Shown piece after piece: positions 51,001 to 60,217 of a stretch of 64,000 nt of DNA. This DNA is from Bin5 sp965116395 (GTDB lineage: Bacteria > Chloroflexota > Anaerolineae > Caldilineales > Caldilineaceae). Position numbers and translations under genes: made by a program. The notes under the pieces were generated by a model. The model worked only from the letters and a program-made list of their open reading frames with translations, did not search any database and was not told the origin of the DNA. How positions within the stretch are numbered: the stretch's first letter is position 1; each line of letters begins with the position of its first letter. The DNA lies in the NCBI GenBank assembly GCA_965116395.1, contig OZ220684.1, forward strand, positions 5,022,001-5,086,000, written 5' to 3'.

Positions 51001-52893
51001 CTATTGTGAGTCGCTATCATCCGGGTCCGGCAGCAACTGGTGAATGAAGTGAATGACACCGTTGGATGCCTCCACATCTGAAGTAACGATGCTGATACCT
51101 TCAACGGTGACGGACCCGTCGCTGCCCGTGCTGATTGTGATCGTGCCGCCGTGGAGTGTCGTCAGGGTCGTTTGCGAGGCCAAGTCAGATGCTTTTAAGG
51201 TCCCGGAGACCACATGATATTTCAGCGTATCGGCCAATAGGGCGGAATCGGCCATGAGTGTGTCCAGCCTTGTCTCAGGCAGGGAGGCGAAGGCGGCATT
51301 TGTAGGCGCAAATATGGTATAGGGTCCGCCATCGGCAATCGTCGAGGTAAGTCCGGCCAGGTCCAGCGCCAGGAGCAGAATGTCCAACTGCTCGTAATCC
51401 TCCGCCACTTCGATAAGATCGTCGGTCCCTGACTCCGCTTGGCTGGTCGGCTCCGGCATTGCCTCTGCCGTCGCCTCAGTTGTCGCGGTGGCAGTGGCCC
51501 CGGCCATCGCATCAGGTGTTGCCGTGGCGGTGGCAGCGGACATTGCATCCGGTGTCGCGGTGGCGGTGGCAGCGGTCATTGCATCCGGTGTTGCGGTGGC
51601 AGTGGCGGCGGACATTGCATCCGGTGTCGAGGTCGGCGCCACTGTTCCACCTGTGCGCAGCGCCTCGGCCTGCTCCAGAGTCGGAATATTGAGGGCGTCC
51701 CCAACCTCGATAAGGTCGCAATTGGAAAGCGAGTTGAAGGAACAGATTGCGGACCAGTATATGGTACTGCCATAGGCGCTTGAAGAAATGGTACCGAGCG
51801 TGTCGCCCGTTTGCACTGTGTAGGAGGCGCCTGGCGTTATGTCAGTACCTCCGGAAGCGGTCGCGGCGCCTGTTCCAGCAGCAGGCTGCTGGACGACCAC
51901 GCGGTCGCCATCGACCTGTTCGCCAGAGTCGTCAAGGAACAGGACGTTCTCTCCGGTCAGGGTATAGGAGAACGGCGTTGTGGTGTCGTTATAGGTGACC
52001 AGCGCCACGATTTCAGACACGTTGTCGACACCGACCTCGCCAGTTTTCCGCTTGATGCCATCCATTGTATCCAACGAACCGGTCAGGAAAACGGTATCCG
52101 AAGGCGGAGAGGCATTGAGGTAGCGGTCATATCCGGACTGCTTGAAGACATAGAAGCCGGAGCTGTCGTCCACTTGCTGGCTATTCTGGGGATCGTATAC
52201 CATCTTAATTTTTACAGGCAGGCTCGAATCAACTACCTCCAGACCGAGGTAATGTTTTGCGAACTGTTCGTTTAACTCGCCTCTAGCCCAGTTCGACCGC
52301 ACGGCATTCGTCGTCACGACTGCCACCGGCGTTTCGGTCGCACCCGCTTCGCGCCCTGAAGGTGTGGGCGTGGAGGTTGCGGGCGCCGACGGCGTGGTAC
52401 CGCTCACGACTTGCTCACCGGATTCATCGACAAATGTAACGTTCTCTCCGGTCAAGGTATAAGACATTGCCAACGTGGTGTCATTGTATACAACAATGGT
52501 AACGATTTCGGAGGCATCGCTGGCGCCTATCTCGGTAACTTTGCGCTTAATGCCACCCATTGTTTCCAGCGAGCCAGTGCGGAAGACAGTATCGGAGGGG
52601 GGAGAAGCATTCAGATACCGATCATAGCCGGACTGTTTGAATACATAGAATCCGGAGTTTTGGTCCAGGGCATTGCTGTGTTGGGGCTGGTAATCCATCT
52701 TGATCGTGACGGATTGTGAAGTATCAATGACCTGTAGTTCCAAGTAGTGCTTTTCGAATTGCTCGTTCAACTGACCACTTACGGTTGACGACACGACCGA
52801 TCCCTGTGCGGTCAGTGCGTATGGGCCTACTACCAGAACCAGCGTCAGCATCGCGACGAGGCCTGCAAAACGCCATGTCTTTTTTAGTTGCAT
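51001..52893 (-). CDS. Secreted multi-domain protein: duplicated N-terminal domain, LysM, TPDAM repeats and fasciclin domain
   Basis: 630 residues from the ATG at 52893 (GGAGGG 5 nt upstream). A signal peptide (about 1-30) leads to two similar units of about 115 residues (about 38-150 and 190-305), each with GFYVFKQSGYDRYLNASPPSD and SYTLTGENV. A LysM domain follows (about 346-392, YTVQTGDTLGTISSSAYG), then four 12-residue TPDAM(S/T)AATATA units (about 412-460), and a C-terminal FAS1/fasciclin domain (about 495-620) with TIFAPTNAAF and LKYHVV. LysM should bind peptidoglycan or related glycans and FAS1 mediates adhesion. It has its own terminator. Confidence 0.88.
   Translation of the reverse strand: MQLKKTWRFAGLVAMLTLVLVVGPYALTAQGSVVSSTVSGQLNEQFEKHYLELQVIDTSQSVTIKMDYQPQHSNALDQNSGFYVFKQSGYDRYLNASPPSDTVFRTGSLETMGGIKRKVTEIGASDASEIVTIVVYNDTTLAMSYTLTGENVTFVDESGEQVVSGTTPSAPATSTPTPSGREAGATETPVAVVTTNAVRSNWARGELNEQFAKHYLGLEVVDSSLPVKIKMVYDPQNSQQVDDSSGFYVFKQSGYDRYLNASPPSDTVFLTGSLDTMDGIKRKTGEVGVDNVSEIVALVTYNDTTTPFSYTLTGENVLFLDDSGEQVDGDRVVVQQPAAGTGAATASGGTDITPGASYTVQTGDTLGTISSSAYGSTIYWSAICSFNSLSNCDLIEVGDALNIPTLEQAEALRTGGTVAPTSTPDAMSAATATATPDAMTAATATATPDAMSAATATATPDAMAGATATATTEATAEAMPEPTSQAESGTDDLIEVAEDYEQLDILLLALDLAGLTSTIADGGPYTIFAPTNAAFASLPETRLDTLMADSALLADTLKYHVVSGTLKASDLASQTTLTTLHGGTITISTGSDGSVTVEGISIVTSDVEASNGVIHFIHQLLPDPDDSDSQ
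51494..51637. repeat. 36-bp coding tandem repeat in the LysM/fasciclin gene
   Basis: About four tandem 36-bp units encoding TPDAM(S/T/A)(A/G)ATATA on the minus strand, making a flexible Thr/Ala linker between the LysM and fasciclin domains. High identity suggests recent expansion. Confidence 0.8.
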
Positions 52894-53162
52894 CTGTTCC
52901 CTCCAGAATCCCGCATAGAAAAGAAAGCCGGCCATGCGAATTGCCGGACACACAGGCTCAAAAGCGTCTTAAAACGCAGACCCGGATGGCGACGCCAATC
53001 CGAGACAGTTTGCGCATGTTCATAAAGTTTATCTAATTCGCAGGCGAAATTCCAACATGCTCACTCCCTTTTTTGGTCCGCCTCCCCTTGAAATCGGATA
53101 GTCCCTTTTGCTTCGTGGCGCGACCGTAGGCACAACGGATTGCAATCGTTGATTTTGGTCAT

Positions 53163-56054
53163 TTATGATTGTCGTCGAACGACCAGATGGTGACAGGGCT
53201 GGTTACTTGCCTGATCGGTGCGATGTGGTACGAGGATTGGAGGGCTGTTTGGATACCCGCTAGCGTCGATGACCTGCAAGAGAAAGTTTTGCGCAGAATC
53301 CCGGCCGTAGATGGGAAAGTCGAACTGGCCGGAGTCGTTAGCACCGCTCTTGGATACTGCCTGATAGGAGTTTTCCCAGGCGTCGGTCAGTCTGATATGC
53401 ACGCCCGGCAGGGCATCACCCCGGTCGTCTACGGTGACACCCATTACATACTGGCCTGGGCACTGATCATCGTGCCACAGACGTTCCAGAAAGAAGAGAT
53501 AGGCCCCGGGGACGAATGAATTCCGCACTTCAGTCAGTTGTCCACTTGACAAAGATTCCGTAGAAACCTGGACACCGGCGCCGGCGACATCGATGCCGAC
53601 CGTCAGACCGGTATAGGCGGTCATCTGGTTCATTTCGTCACATTGGCCCAGGTAGACGGGATAATTTGCGCGCATGTTCCAAAAGAGGGCGCTTCTCCGG
53701 TCTCTAAGCAGCCTGCCTGCGTCAACTGCATCTTCCTCCTCTTCTTTCAACGACCAGCACTGGCTGCAGGAGGCTGTTGAGACGGCAGGCAGTCCAAATG
53801 GATCAGGCAGGTCCAGCAGAGTGCGTCTTGCCCCACCTTCGAAGCCGCAGAAGCCGAGTAGACTGGATTCCTGACCCGTATCCGTCTGTCGCCTCACATA
53901 TACTGGGGCCGAAGGAATGTTTTTGACGCTGTCTCCAAGGGGATTGACCAGACTGTTCTGTTCTTCGGGGCCTTGTTCTGCCTCCTCTTCGTCCTGACTG
54001 TCAGAGCTGATCTTGCTAGCGGCCTCCAACCAGGATGTGCTGAACAGTTCGCCGCCTCCACTTCTACAGTTCAGGCCCGGAGGACAGAAATCGAGCAGCT
54101 GGACACTCTCGCTGACTGGGAACTCCCAGCCGGCTTCTGCCGCTGGCGCCTCTAAGATTGATAGCAGCGCGGGTTCAGCAAGGAGTGTCCGCATGATTTC
54201 GTTCCATACCGGCGCGGCGGCAGCGGCACCGGTAGCATTACGCATCGGGCGGCCGTCGGTATTGCCCACCCAAACGCCGCCGAGAAGATAGCGGGTATAT
54301 CCCATAGTCCAAGCATCGCGATTATTGTCGGTAGTGCCGGTTTTGGCCGCCACTGGCCGACTGAGCGTAAGCGGGCTGTTGGCTCCAAACATAGGTACGC
54401 GGGCAGGGTCGTCGCTGAGTATGTCGGTAATCATAGAGGCGGCGGCCTCTGAGATTACTGGTTCGCCTTCTGATGTACTGTTTTCCAGCAAGGTCATTCC
54501 CTGGGCGTCAGTGATTGTGAGGACGTATCGGGGAGCGAGATAGCGGCCTCCGTTTGCCATGGTATGGTAGGCAGTCGCCAGGTCGAGTAGGGTGACTTCG
54601 CCCCCTCCCAGAGTCAGGCTAAGACCATACCAGTCAGTTCCCCGGTGAAGGCTTTTTACGCCCATTTTGCGGGCGCTTTCCAGCAGGCGTTGTACGCCCA
54701 CCGCGTCAAGGAGTTTCACTGCAGGGACGTTGAAGCTGTTTGCCAAGGCAGCCCGCGCGGTAACAGGCCCGTGCGCCCTTCGATCGTAGTTAAGCGGCGC
54801 GTATTCTTCGATCGTGCTGATGGTATAGGTAATTGGTGTATCCCAGATCACTGTCGCCGGGCTGATAAGGTCGTCGTCAAATGCGGTTGCATAGAGCAGC
54901 GGCTTGATAGCGCTGCCCGGTTGGCGAGGACTGATGGTGACATTTACCTGGCCGTCAATCTCTTCATTTTGGAAATCGGCGCTGCCGACCATTGCCAGGA
55001 TTTCTGCTGTTCCCGGCCTGAGGGCGATGAATGCCCCGTTGTTCATGTCATAAACGGGCTGCAGCGCGGCGACTTTCTGGGAAACGATTTTCTGGGCCGA
55101 CTCCTGCAGAGTCAGATCCAAAGTTGTATAGATGTGCAGACCCCCGCGCCTGACATAGCCTTCCCCCCATGAATTATCAAGCTCCTGAACCACGTAGTCG
55201 ACAAAGTGGGGCGCGCGAGGGGAGTCTATTTCGGGCGATCCACCCAATTCGACCTTAGTGCCAAAGACAGCGTTGGCTTCCTCGATGGACAGAAAACCGT
55301 GCCGTACCATCAGCGAGAGTACTGTGCGCTGCCGCTCCTTTGCAGAACTTAGATCCTCGAACAGGTCGAAGAGCGCGGGCGACTGTGGTATTCCCGCAAG
55401 CAGGGTGGCCTCTGCCAGGTTTAGTTCCGCGGCCGACTTTCCAAAGTAGGTACGGGCTGCGGCCTGTGGACCGTAGGCCATACGGCCATAGTTCAGGAGG
55501 TTCAGGTACATTTCCAGCAGTTCTTCTTTGGCGTAGGTTTGCGTCAATTCGGCGGCCAACCCGGCCTCGGCGATCTTGCGATCGAGGGTTTGATCGTAGC
55601 GTTCCTCGGACCCGAGAAACAGATTGCGTGCCAACTGCATAGTGATGGTACTGGCCCCGGAGACGATCTCGCCCTCTTCGACGTTCTGCAGGGCAGCGCC
55701 GGCAATCCGAATGGGGTCGATGCCCGCATTGGCAAAAAAAGTTGCGTCTTCGGTGGCGATCGTGGCGTTGATCAGGTGAGGAGAGATCTGATCCAAGGGG
55801 ATCCACTCACGGCGCCCCTCTCCGATCAGTTCAGCGAGCAAGGTACCGTTGCGGTCATATATGAATGTCGTCTGGAAAACGCGGGGAAGTGGGCCAGGCT
55901 GATATATTTGCAGATAGGCTTCGACGTCGCTCGCTGCCGACATTGCGGGACGGCGTCCGACCGTGCGGCTGCCGAAGCTGCAACCGGCCACCAATAGCGT
56001 AAGCAGGCACAAGAGGATACGAGAAGTACGCCGATCGAAGTGCATTCCAGGCAT
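53163..56054 (-). CDS. Class A penicillin-binding protein with lipobox
   Basis: 963 residues (an ATG at 56045 is an alternative). The N-terminus ends in LLVAGC (Cys25), a lipobox instead of the usual long membrane anchor. Transglycosylase domain (GT51): catalytic Glu101 in ATEDATFF and SGASTITMQLARNLFL. Transpeptidase domain: Ser380 and Lys383 (GSAIKPLLY), SxN Ser439-Phe-Asn441, and KTG from Lys570. The C-terminal 300 residues are outside the standard domains. Polymerises and cross-links peptidoglycan. A paralogue lies just upstream (56292-59378). Confidence 0.9.
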   Translation of the reverse strand: MPGMHFDRRTSRILLCLLTLLVAGCSFGSRTVGRRPAMSAASDVEAYLQIYQPGPLPRVFQTTFIYDRNGTLLAELIGEGRREWIPLDQISPHLINATIATEDATFFANAGIDPIRIAGAALQNVEEGEIVSGASTITMQLARNLFLGSEERYDQTLDRKIAEAGLAAELTQTYAKEELLEMYLNLLNYGRMAYGPQAAARTYFGKSAAELNLAEATLLAGIPQSPALFDLFEDLSSAKERQRTVLSLMVRHGFLSIEEANAVFGTKVELGGSPEIDSPRAPHFVDYVVQELDNSWGEGYVRRGGLHIYTTLDLTLQESAQKIVSQKVAALQPVYDMNNGAFIALRPGTAEILAMVGSADFQNEEIDGQVNVTISPRQPGSAIKPLLYATAFDDDLISPATVIWDTPITYTISTIEEYAPLNYDRRAHGPVTARAALANSFNVPAVKLLDAVGVQRLLESARKMGVKSLHRGTDWYGLSLTLGGGEVTLLDLATAYHTMANGGRYLAPRYVLTITDAQGMTLLENSTSEGEPVISEAAASMITDILSDDPARVPMFGANSPLTLSRPVAAKTGTTDNNRDAWTMGYTRYLLGGVWVGNTDGRPMRNATGAAAAAPVWNEIMRTLLAEPALLSILEAPAAEAGWEFPVSESVQLLDFCPPGLNCRSGGGELFSTSWLEAASKISSDSQDEEEAEQGPEEQNSLVNPLGDSVKNIPSAPVYVRRQTDTGQESSLLGFCGFEGGARRTLLDLPDPFGLPAVSTASCSQCWSLKEEEEDAVDAGRLLRDRRSALFWNMRANYPVYLGQCDEMNQMTAYTGLTVGIDVAGAGVQVSTESLSSGQLTEVRNSFVPGAYLFFLERLWHDDQCPGQYVMGVTVDDRGDALPGVHIRLTDAWENSYQAVSKSGANDSGQFDFPIYGRDSAQNFLLQVIDASGYPNSPPILVPHRTDQASNQPCHHLVVRRQS

Positions 56055-56291
56055 GTGGACTCACCGTCGGATTCAGTGTGGGTCAGGATCTGGCTCAAAT
56101 CGTGAACGCCACGATCGAACGAACCAGGTTCAGTGTGTGTACTACGCTTCACTACGGGTAACGACCGAACGGCCCACTCTGGTTCCAAAAAACGAAAGAG
56201 CTACAGGAGCCGCTTTCCAGACTTCTACCTGTAGCCCATCGTCTTACCTGGTGCACCTCTCCATCGGAGTGCCGGTGAAACCTCGAGCATT

Positions 56292-59200
56292 TTACTCAAA
56301 GGGATTCTGATAGATTTCCAAGTTCTCCGGGATATGCAGAAGATCACCCGGGCGCAGGATATTGTAGGCTCGGACAGCATTTGGGTTTGCAGCACGGAGC
56401 AAACTGATGGGGATTTCGTACCTTGCGGCGATGTTGACCCAGGAGTCGCCAGACTGCACTTCGTGAAGCATGCTTTCTTCATGAAGGCGAATCGGGATAC
56501 CGCGAGGCAGAAGCAGGCGCTCCCCGTTCAAAGAACCGTTAACGTGAACGTTAGCCCCGCGCAAGATACTTTCAGGAAGGCCATGGGCTCGGGCGAGGCC
56601 GGCCCAAGAGTCGCCTGGGCCCGCAATGTAGTAACGGAGGTCAGAGCAGGACCCAAGTGATACAGTTATGCCTTCCTGCATACTCCATGAGAGTAGCCGG
56701 AACTTTTCCAGTTCAGTAGACGGAAAATATACCAGGTCTTCTCGATAGGTTGGAGGCGGCGTGTTTATCCCTGTGTCATCAGGGTCTACGGGAAGGTCAG
56801 GCATAGGTGGTAGCGGCCTGCCGACTGTCGAGTAACCGGGAGGGAAGGCCAGACCGACCCAACTGGATAGTCTGAGGAGAGATCGTGTCTCCGGGTTACT
56901 TGAGGTTCGCCCTCCGTTGACGGCGCCAGCCGTGTCATCGACTATACAGTATGCAAAGTCCTCAAATTCGGCAGACCGGGCGAAATGCGTTGGCAACGAT
57001 TTGCCGGTGACTACGGTGCCAGCCAAAAGCCCATTGCCCCGCGTTTTGCTCAGCCAACTGGTTGTAAAGTATTCGCCGCCTGTACGACAGCGCACGGCGG
57101 GTGGGCAGTCAGGCAGCTGCACTACCGAATCTGGAACTTCAAAAGCCCACAGGTTGGGGTCGTCGGGCGCGCCGATCAGTTCTCGCATCCCCCTGTCGGC
57201 GATCACGGCTTCCATAAAGTTATGCCATAGTGGCGCCGCGCCGGCGGCGCCGCTGTTGCCCCACATGGGCGTGCCGTCACTGTTGCCGGTCCACACGCCG
57301 GCCGCCAGGTACCTGGTAAATCCAACTGTCCAATTGTCTTTGAAGTTTGTGGTCGTGCCAGTTTTTGCGGCCGCGGGCCGGCTTAGCTTGAGCCTGCTGT
57401 TGGAGCCAAAAGCCGGCTTGCGGGCTTCGTTGTCGCTTAAGATGTCGGCCATTTGGAAGGCGACGCCCTGCGATATTATCTGTGTCTGTTCTACAGGAGG
57501 AGGCGACCGATAGCGGCCCAGATCGTCCACCATAAACAAAGCAAATTCGGGAGGAGAATAGAGACCCTTGTTGGCAAAAGTACGGAATGCGTTGGTTAAC
57601 TCCAGTAGCGATATTTCGCCTGCGCCAAGAGACAGGCTGAGACCATAGTCCTCCGGCCTTCTTGTCAGGCTGGTTATGCCGAATTCTTTGGCTTTCGACA
57701 CCAGGCGATCGTTGCCTACTGATGAGAGCAGTTTTACCGCGGGCACATTGTAACTATTGGCAAGTGCGGTTCGGACTGTGACCGGGCCGTGAAAGGTATA
57801 GTCGTAGTTCCGAGGACTATAGTAATGTCCCATGCCTACCGTATAGGCTGTTGGCGTGTCCCAGATCACGGTAGCGGGAGATATGATGTCATCGGAGAGC
57901 GCCGTGGCATAGAGAATTGGTTTGAATGAACTTCCTGGCTGGCGGGTACTTAGTGAAAGATTGACCTGCCCGGCGTCCTCTTCGGTGAAATCGATTCCGC
58001 CGACCATGGCCAAGAGTTCGCCAGTCTGCGGCTGAATAGCCACCAGCGCGCCGTTAGACATTTGATAGGCCTCACCGACTCTGTCGATCCAGGCCTGCAG
58101 CTCATACTCAGCCAGCCTCTGCATCGGCATGTCCAGGGTGGTGATAATATGCATGCCGGAGCGGCGCATCTTCCAGCGCCCTAGTTCGATGCCGAGGGCT
58201 TCTGCCATGCGGCGTTCAAGAGCCTTTTCGACATAGAGTACGAAATGAGGGGCGAGGAAATCCTGTTTTTGCGACGAGCCAATCAGGAGGATTTCTTCTT
58301 CGAAAATGGCATCGGCTTCCTGTGGCTGCAGGGTTTCATGGCGTACGAGCAAGTCAAGTACGACGCGTTGTCTCCGTTTGGCTGCGTCAAAACTACGAAA
58401 GAGGTCGAAAGACGCTGGTTGCTGGGGAACTCCCGCCAGGATCGTCGCCTCGGCCCAGGTCAGGTCGATGGCGCTCTTGCCGAAATAGACCTGAGCGGCA
58501 GCCTCCGGACCATAGGCAAGATGGCCATAGTTGACAAGATTGAGATAGATCTCCAGCAACTCTTCCTTATTGAATAGGATAGTGAGGTCGTGGGCCAGAC
58601 CGATCTCGTGAAGTTTGCGGTCGAGAGTCTGCTCGAACCGTTCTTCGGGTCCGAGGAACAGATTGCGAGCCAGCTGCATTGTAATCGTGCTGGCGCCTGA
58701 GGCGATTGACTGGGTCTGCACATTTTGCAGCGCGGCACCGACGATTCTGCGGCTGTCTACGCCGCGATTCGTAAAGAACGATGCGTCCTCAGTTGCGACG
58801 GTTGCAGCGATCAAGGCCGGAGAAATCTGATCAAGGGTAACCCAGGTACGGCGCCCTTCCTCAAAGAATTCCGCAAGTAGCACACCATTCCTATCGTACA
58901 GTCGGGTCGTCTCGAACAGCTGGGGCAATTTACCTTCTGGCTGATACTGTTGCAGGTAATGTTCGACGACCGTCTTTATCGACCCTTCAGGTCGCGGCCC
59001 CAATCTTCCAGGCACCAACTCGTCCAATGACGGAGCCTCTATTCCGTCCAAACCGAATGGCAGGCCCTCCAGGGCCGACTCGGGCTCCGAGGCATCGTCG
59101 CCGGAACAGCCGGCCGCCAGGATGACGGCAAGGAAAACTACAAGTAGTTTTCCTGCATTGCGCGCGCTGTCGAACCAGGAAGTGCACCGAATTTCAGACG

Positions 59201-59378
59201 GTCGAAACACTGATGCATCTCGTTCGCTCATTATCGGGTGGGGGTTCTTCGCTACATTCACGTTGGTCCCGGCTTCAGTGGCATTCAAATTCGGTGGTCC
59301 GTAGATTTCTGTCCCAGTTCTATCCTTCATTTTGTAGCTGCCTTCCAAGTTGCAACTTTGCCGAACATGCTTCGACAT
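56292..59378 (-). CDS. Class A penicillin-binding protein with lipobox and two LysM domains
   Basis: 1028 residues; the start is uncertain (59378, ATG at 59330, or ATG at 59231, which would put the lipobox closest to the N-terminus). A hydrophobic segment ends in ILAAGC (Cys91 in the longest form). Transglycosylase motif ATEDASFF, transpeptidase GSSFKPILY, SYN (LANSYNVPAV) and AAKTGTTTNF are all present. Two C-terminal LysM units (about 905-955 and 965-1015: YYIAGPGDSWAGLARAHGLP; HEVQSGDSWVNIAARYEIP) should hold it to glycan strands. Synthesises and cross-links peptidoglycan; related to the next gene by duplication. Confidence 0.9.
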   Translation of the reverse strand: MSKHVRQSCNLEGSYKMKDRTGTEIYGPPNLNATEAGTNVNVAKNPHPIMSERDASVFRPSEIRCTSWFDSARNAGKLLVVFLAVILAAGCSGDDASEPESALEGLPFGLDGIEAPSLDELVPGRLGPRPEGSIKTVVEHYLQQYQPEGKLPQLFETTRLYDRNGVLLAEFFEEGRRTWVTLDQISPALIAATVATEDASFFTNRGVDSRRIVGAALQNVQTQSIASGASTITMQLARNLFLGPEERFEQTLDRKLHEIGLAHDLTILFNKEELLEIYLNLVNYGHLAYGPEAAAQVYFGKSAIDLTWAEATILAGVPQQPASFDLFRSFDAAKRRQRVVLDLLVRHETLQPQEADAIFEEEILLIGSSQKQDFLAPHFVLYVEKALERRMAEALGIELGRWKMRRSGMHIITTLDMPMQRLAEYELQAWIDRVGEAYQMSNGALVAIQPQTGELLAMVGGIDFTEEDAGQVNLSLSTRQPGSSFKPILYATALSDDIISPATVIWDTPTAYTVGMGHYYSPRNYDYTFHGPVTVRTALANSYNVPAVKLLSSVGNDRLVSKAKEFGITSLTRRPEDYGLSLSLGAGEISLLELTNAFRTFANKGLYSPPEFALFMVDDLGRYRSPPPVEQTQIISQGVAFQMADILSDNEARKPAFGSNSRLKLSRPAAAKTGTTTNFKDNWTVGFTRYLAAGVWTGNSDGTPMWGNSGAAGAAPLWHNFMEAVIADRGMRELIGAPDDPNLWAFEVPDSVVQLPDCPPAVRCRTGGEYFTTSWLSKTRGNGLLAGTVVTGKSLPTHFARSAEFEDFAYCIVDDTAGAVNGGRTSSNPETRSLLRLSSWVGLAFPPGYSTVGRPLPPMPDLPVDPDDTGINTPPPTYREDLVYFPSTELEKFRLLSWSMQEGITVSLGSCSDLRYYIAGPGDSWAGLARAHGLPESILRGANVHVNGSLNGERLLLPRGIPIRLHEESMLHEVQSGDSWVNIAARYEIPISLLRAANPNAVRAYNILRPGDLLHIPENLEIYQNPFE

Positions 59379-59470
59379 TGCCCTTCGAGCGTCGTCTCCT
59401 TGTTTTGAACGGACCGACAGGTGCGGCCCAATTCAAAGGTTTAACCATTTGAACGGTGGTTACAAGTTAA

Positions 59471-59498
59471 ATTGTATCACACAAATAGTGTCTGCAAG
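59471..59498 (-). promoter_or_regulatory. Extended -10 promoter for the penicillin-binding protein genes
   Basis: On the minus strand TGA-TACAAT (59479-59471) is an extended -10, with CTTGCA (59498-59493) 16 nt upstream as a moderate -35. It lies about 93 nt before the earliest start of the PBP gene. Confidence 0.5.
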
Positions 59499-59621
59499 TG
59501 CGAAGATCCGAAGATGCACAGCAGAATTGCCAATTGGCTTTGAAGGTCAAGTGGCTACGTAGATAGATTGCAATGAATTTGTAGCCAAGTCAAACAAGAA
59601 ATCGCTCGAATGAGCGGTTAG

Positions 59622-59692
<71 letters not shown>

Positions 59693-59821
59693 GAAGAACC
59701 TACAGGAATCAATCCGTCCCGGATCCTATCAGGACTAAAGCGCATTGTCAAATGCGACTGGTCGGGGGTATCATCCAAATGTCTTACGAAATCCTTTTGA
59801 TTTTGAGGTCGAGCGAAGCCC

Positions 59822-60196
59822 ATGAAATTCACTGATGAAATGGTCCTTTGTGAGCGTTGCGGCGTTACATTTCTTTGGACTATTGAAGAAAGACGCGCTG
59901 CAGAAGAGGGTCAGGTACCTCCTTCGTATTGCATGGGGTGCTCTTCCATACTGCCTGACAGCGGCCGTCAGAGAGGACTGGTGAAGTGGTACAGCCCGCG
60001 CAGAAGGTATGGTTTTATATCCCCTGCGGAGGGAGCGGACCTTTTTGCACATCGCTCTCGCTTCCGCGAGGTGGGCCGCTTGCACCAAGGGGATCTTGTG
60101 GAGTTTTCTGTCGAGGAGACCGAAAAGGGCGCGGAGGCGGTTGAGGTGCGTCTGCTTCATCGACAGCCAAGGCAGGGCAGTAGTGAAGCCGGTTAG
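59822..60196 (+). CDS. Zinc-ribbon plus cold-shock-domain protein
   Basis: 124 residues. Residues 1-45 form a zinc ribbon with Cys10, Cys13 (CERC), Cys37 and Cys40 (CMGC). Residues about 50-112 are a cold-shock domain with the RNA-binding strands RGLVKWYSPRRRYGFISP and DLFAHRSRF. The fusion differs from ordinary 65-70-residue Csp proteins and could add RNA or protein specificity. The gene stands alone between tRNA-Cys and a convergent gene. Confidence 0.88.
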   Translation: MKFTDEMVLCERCGVTFLWTIEERRAAEEGQVPPSYCMGCSSILPDSGRQRGLVKWYSPRRRYGFISPAEGADLFAHRSRFREVGRLHQGDLVEFSVEETEKGAEAVEVRLLHRQPRQGSSEAG

Positions 60197-60217
60197 TGTC
60201 GCAAATGGTCAGGTTGC

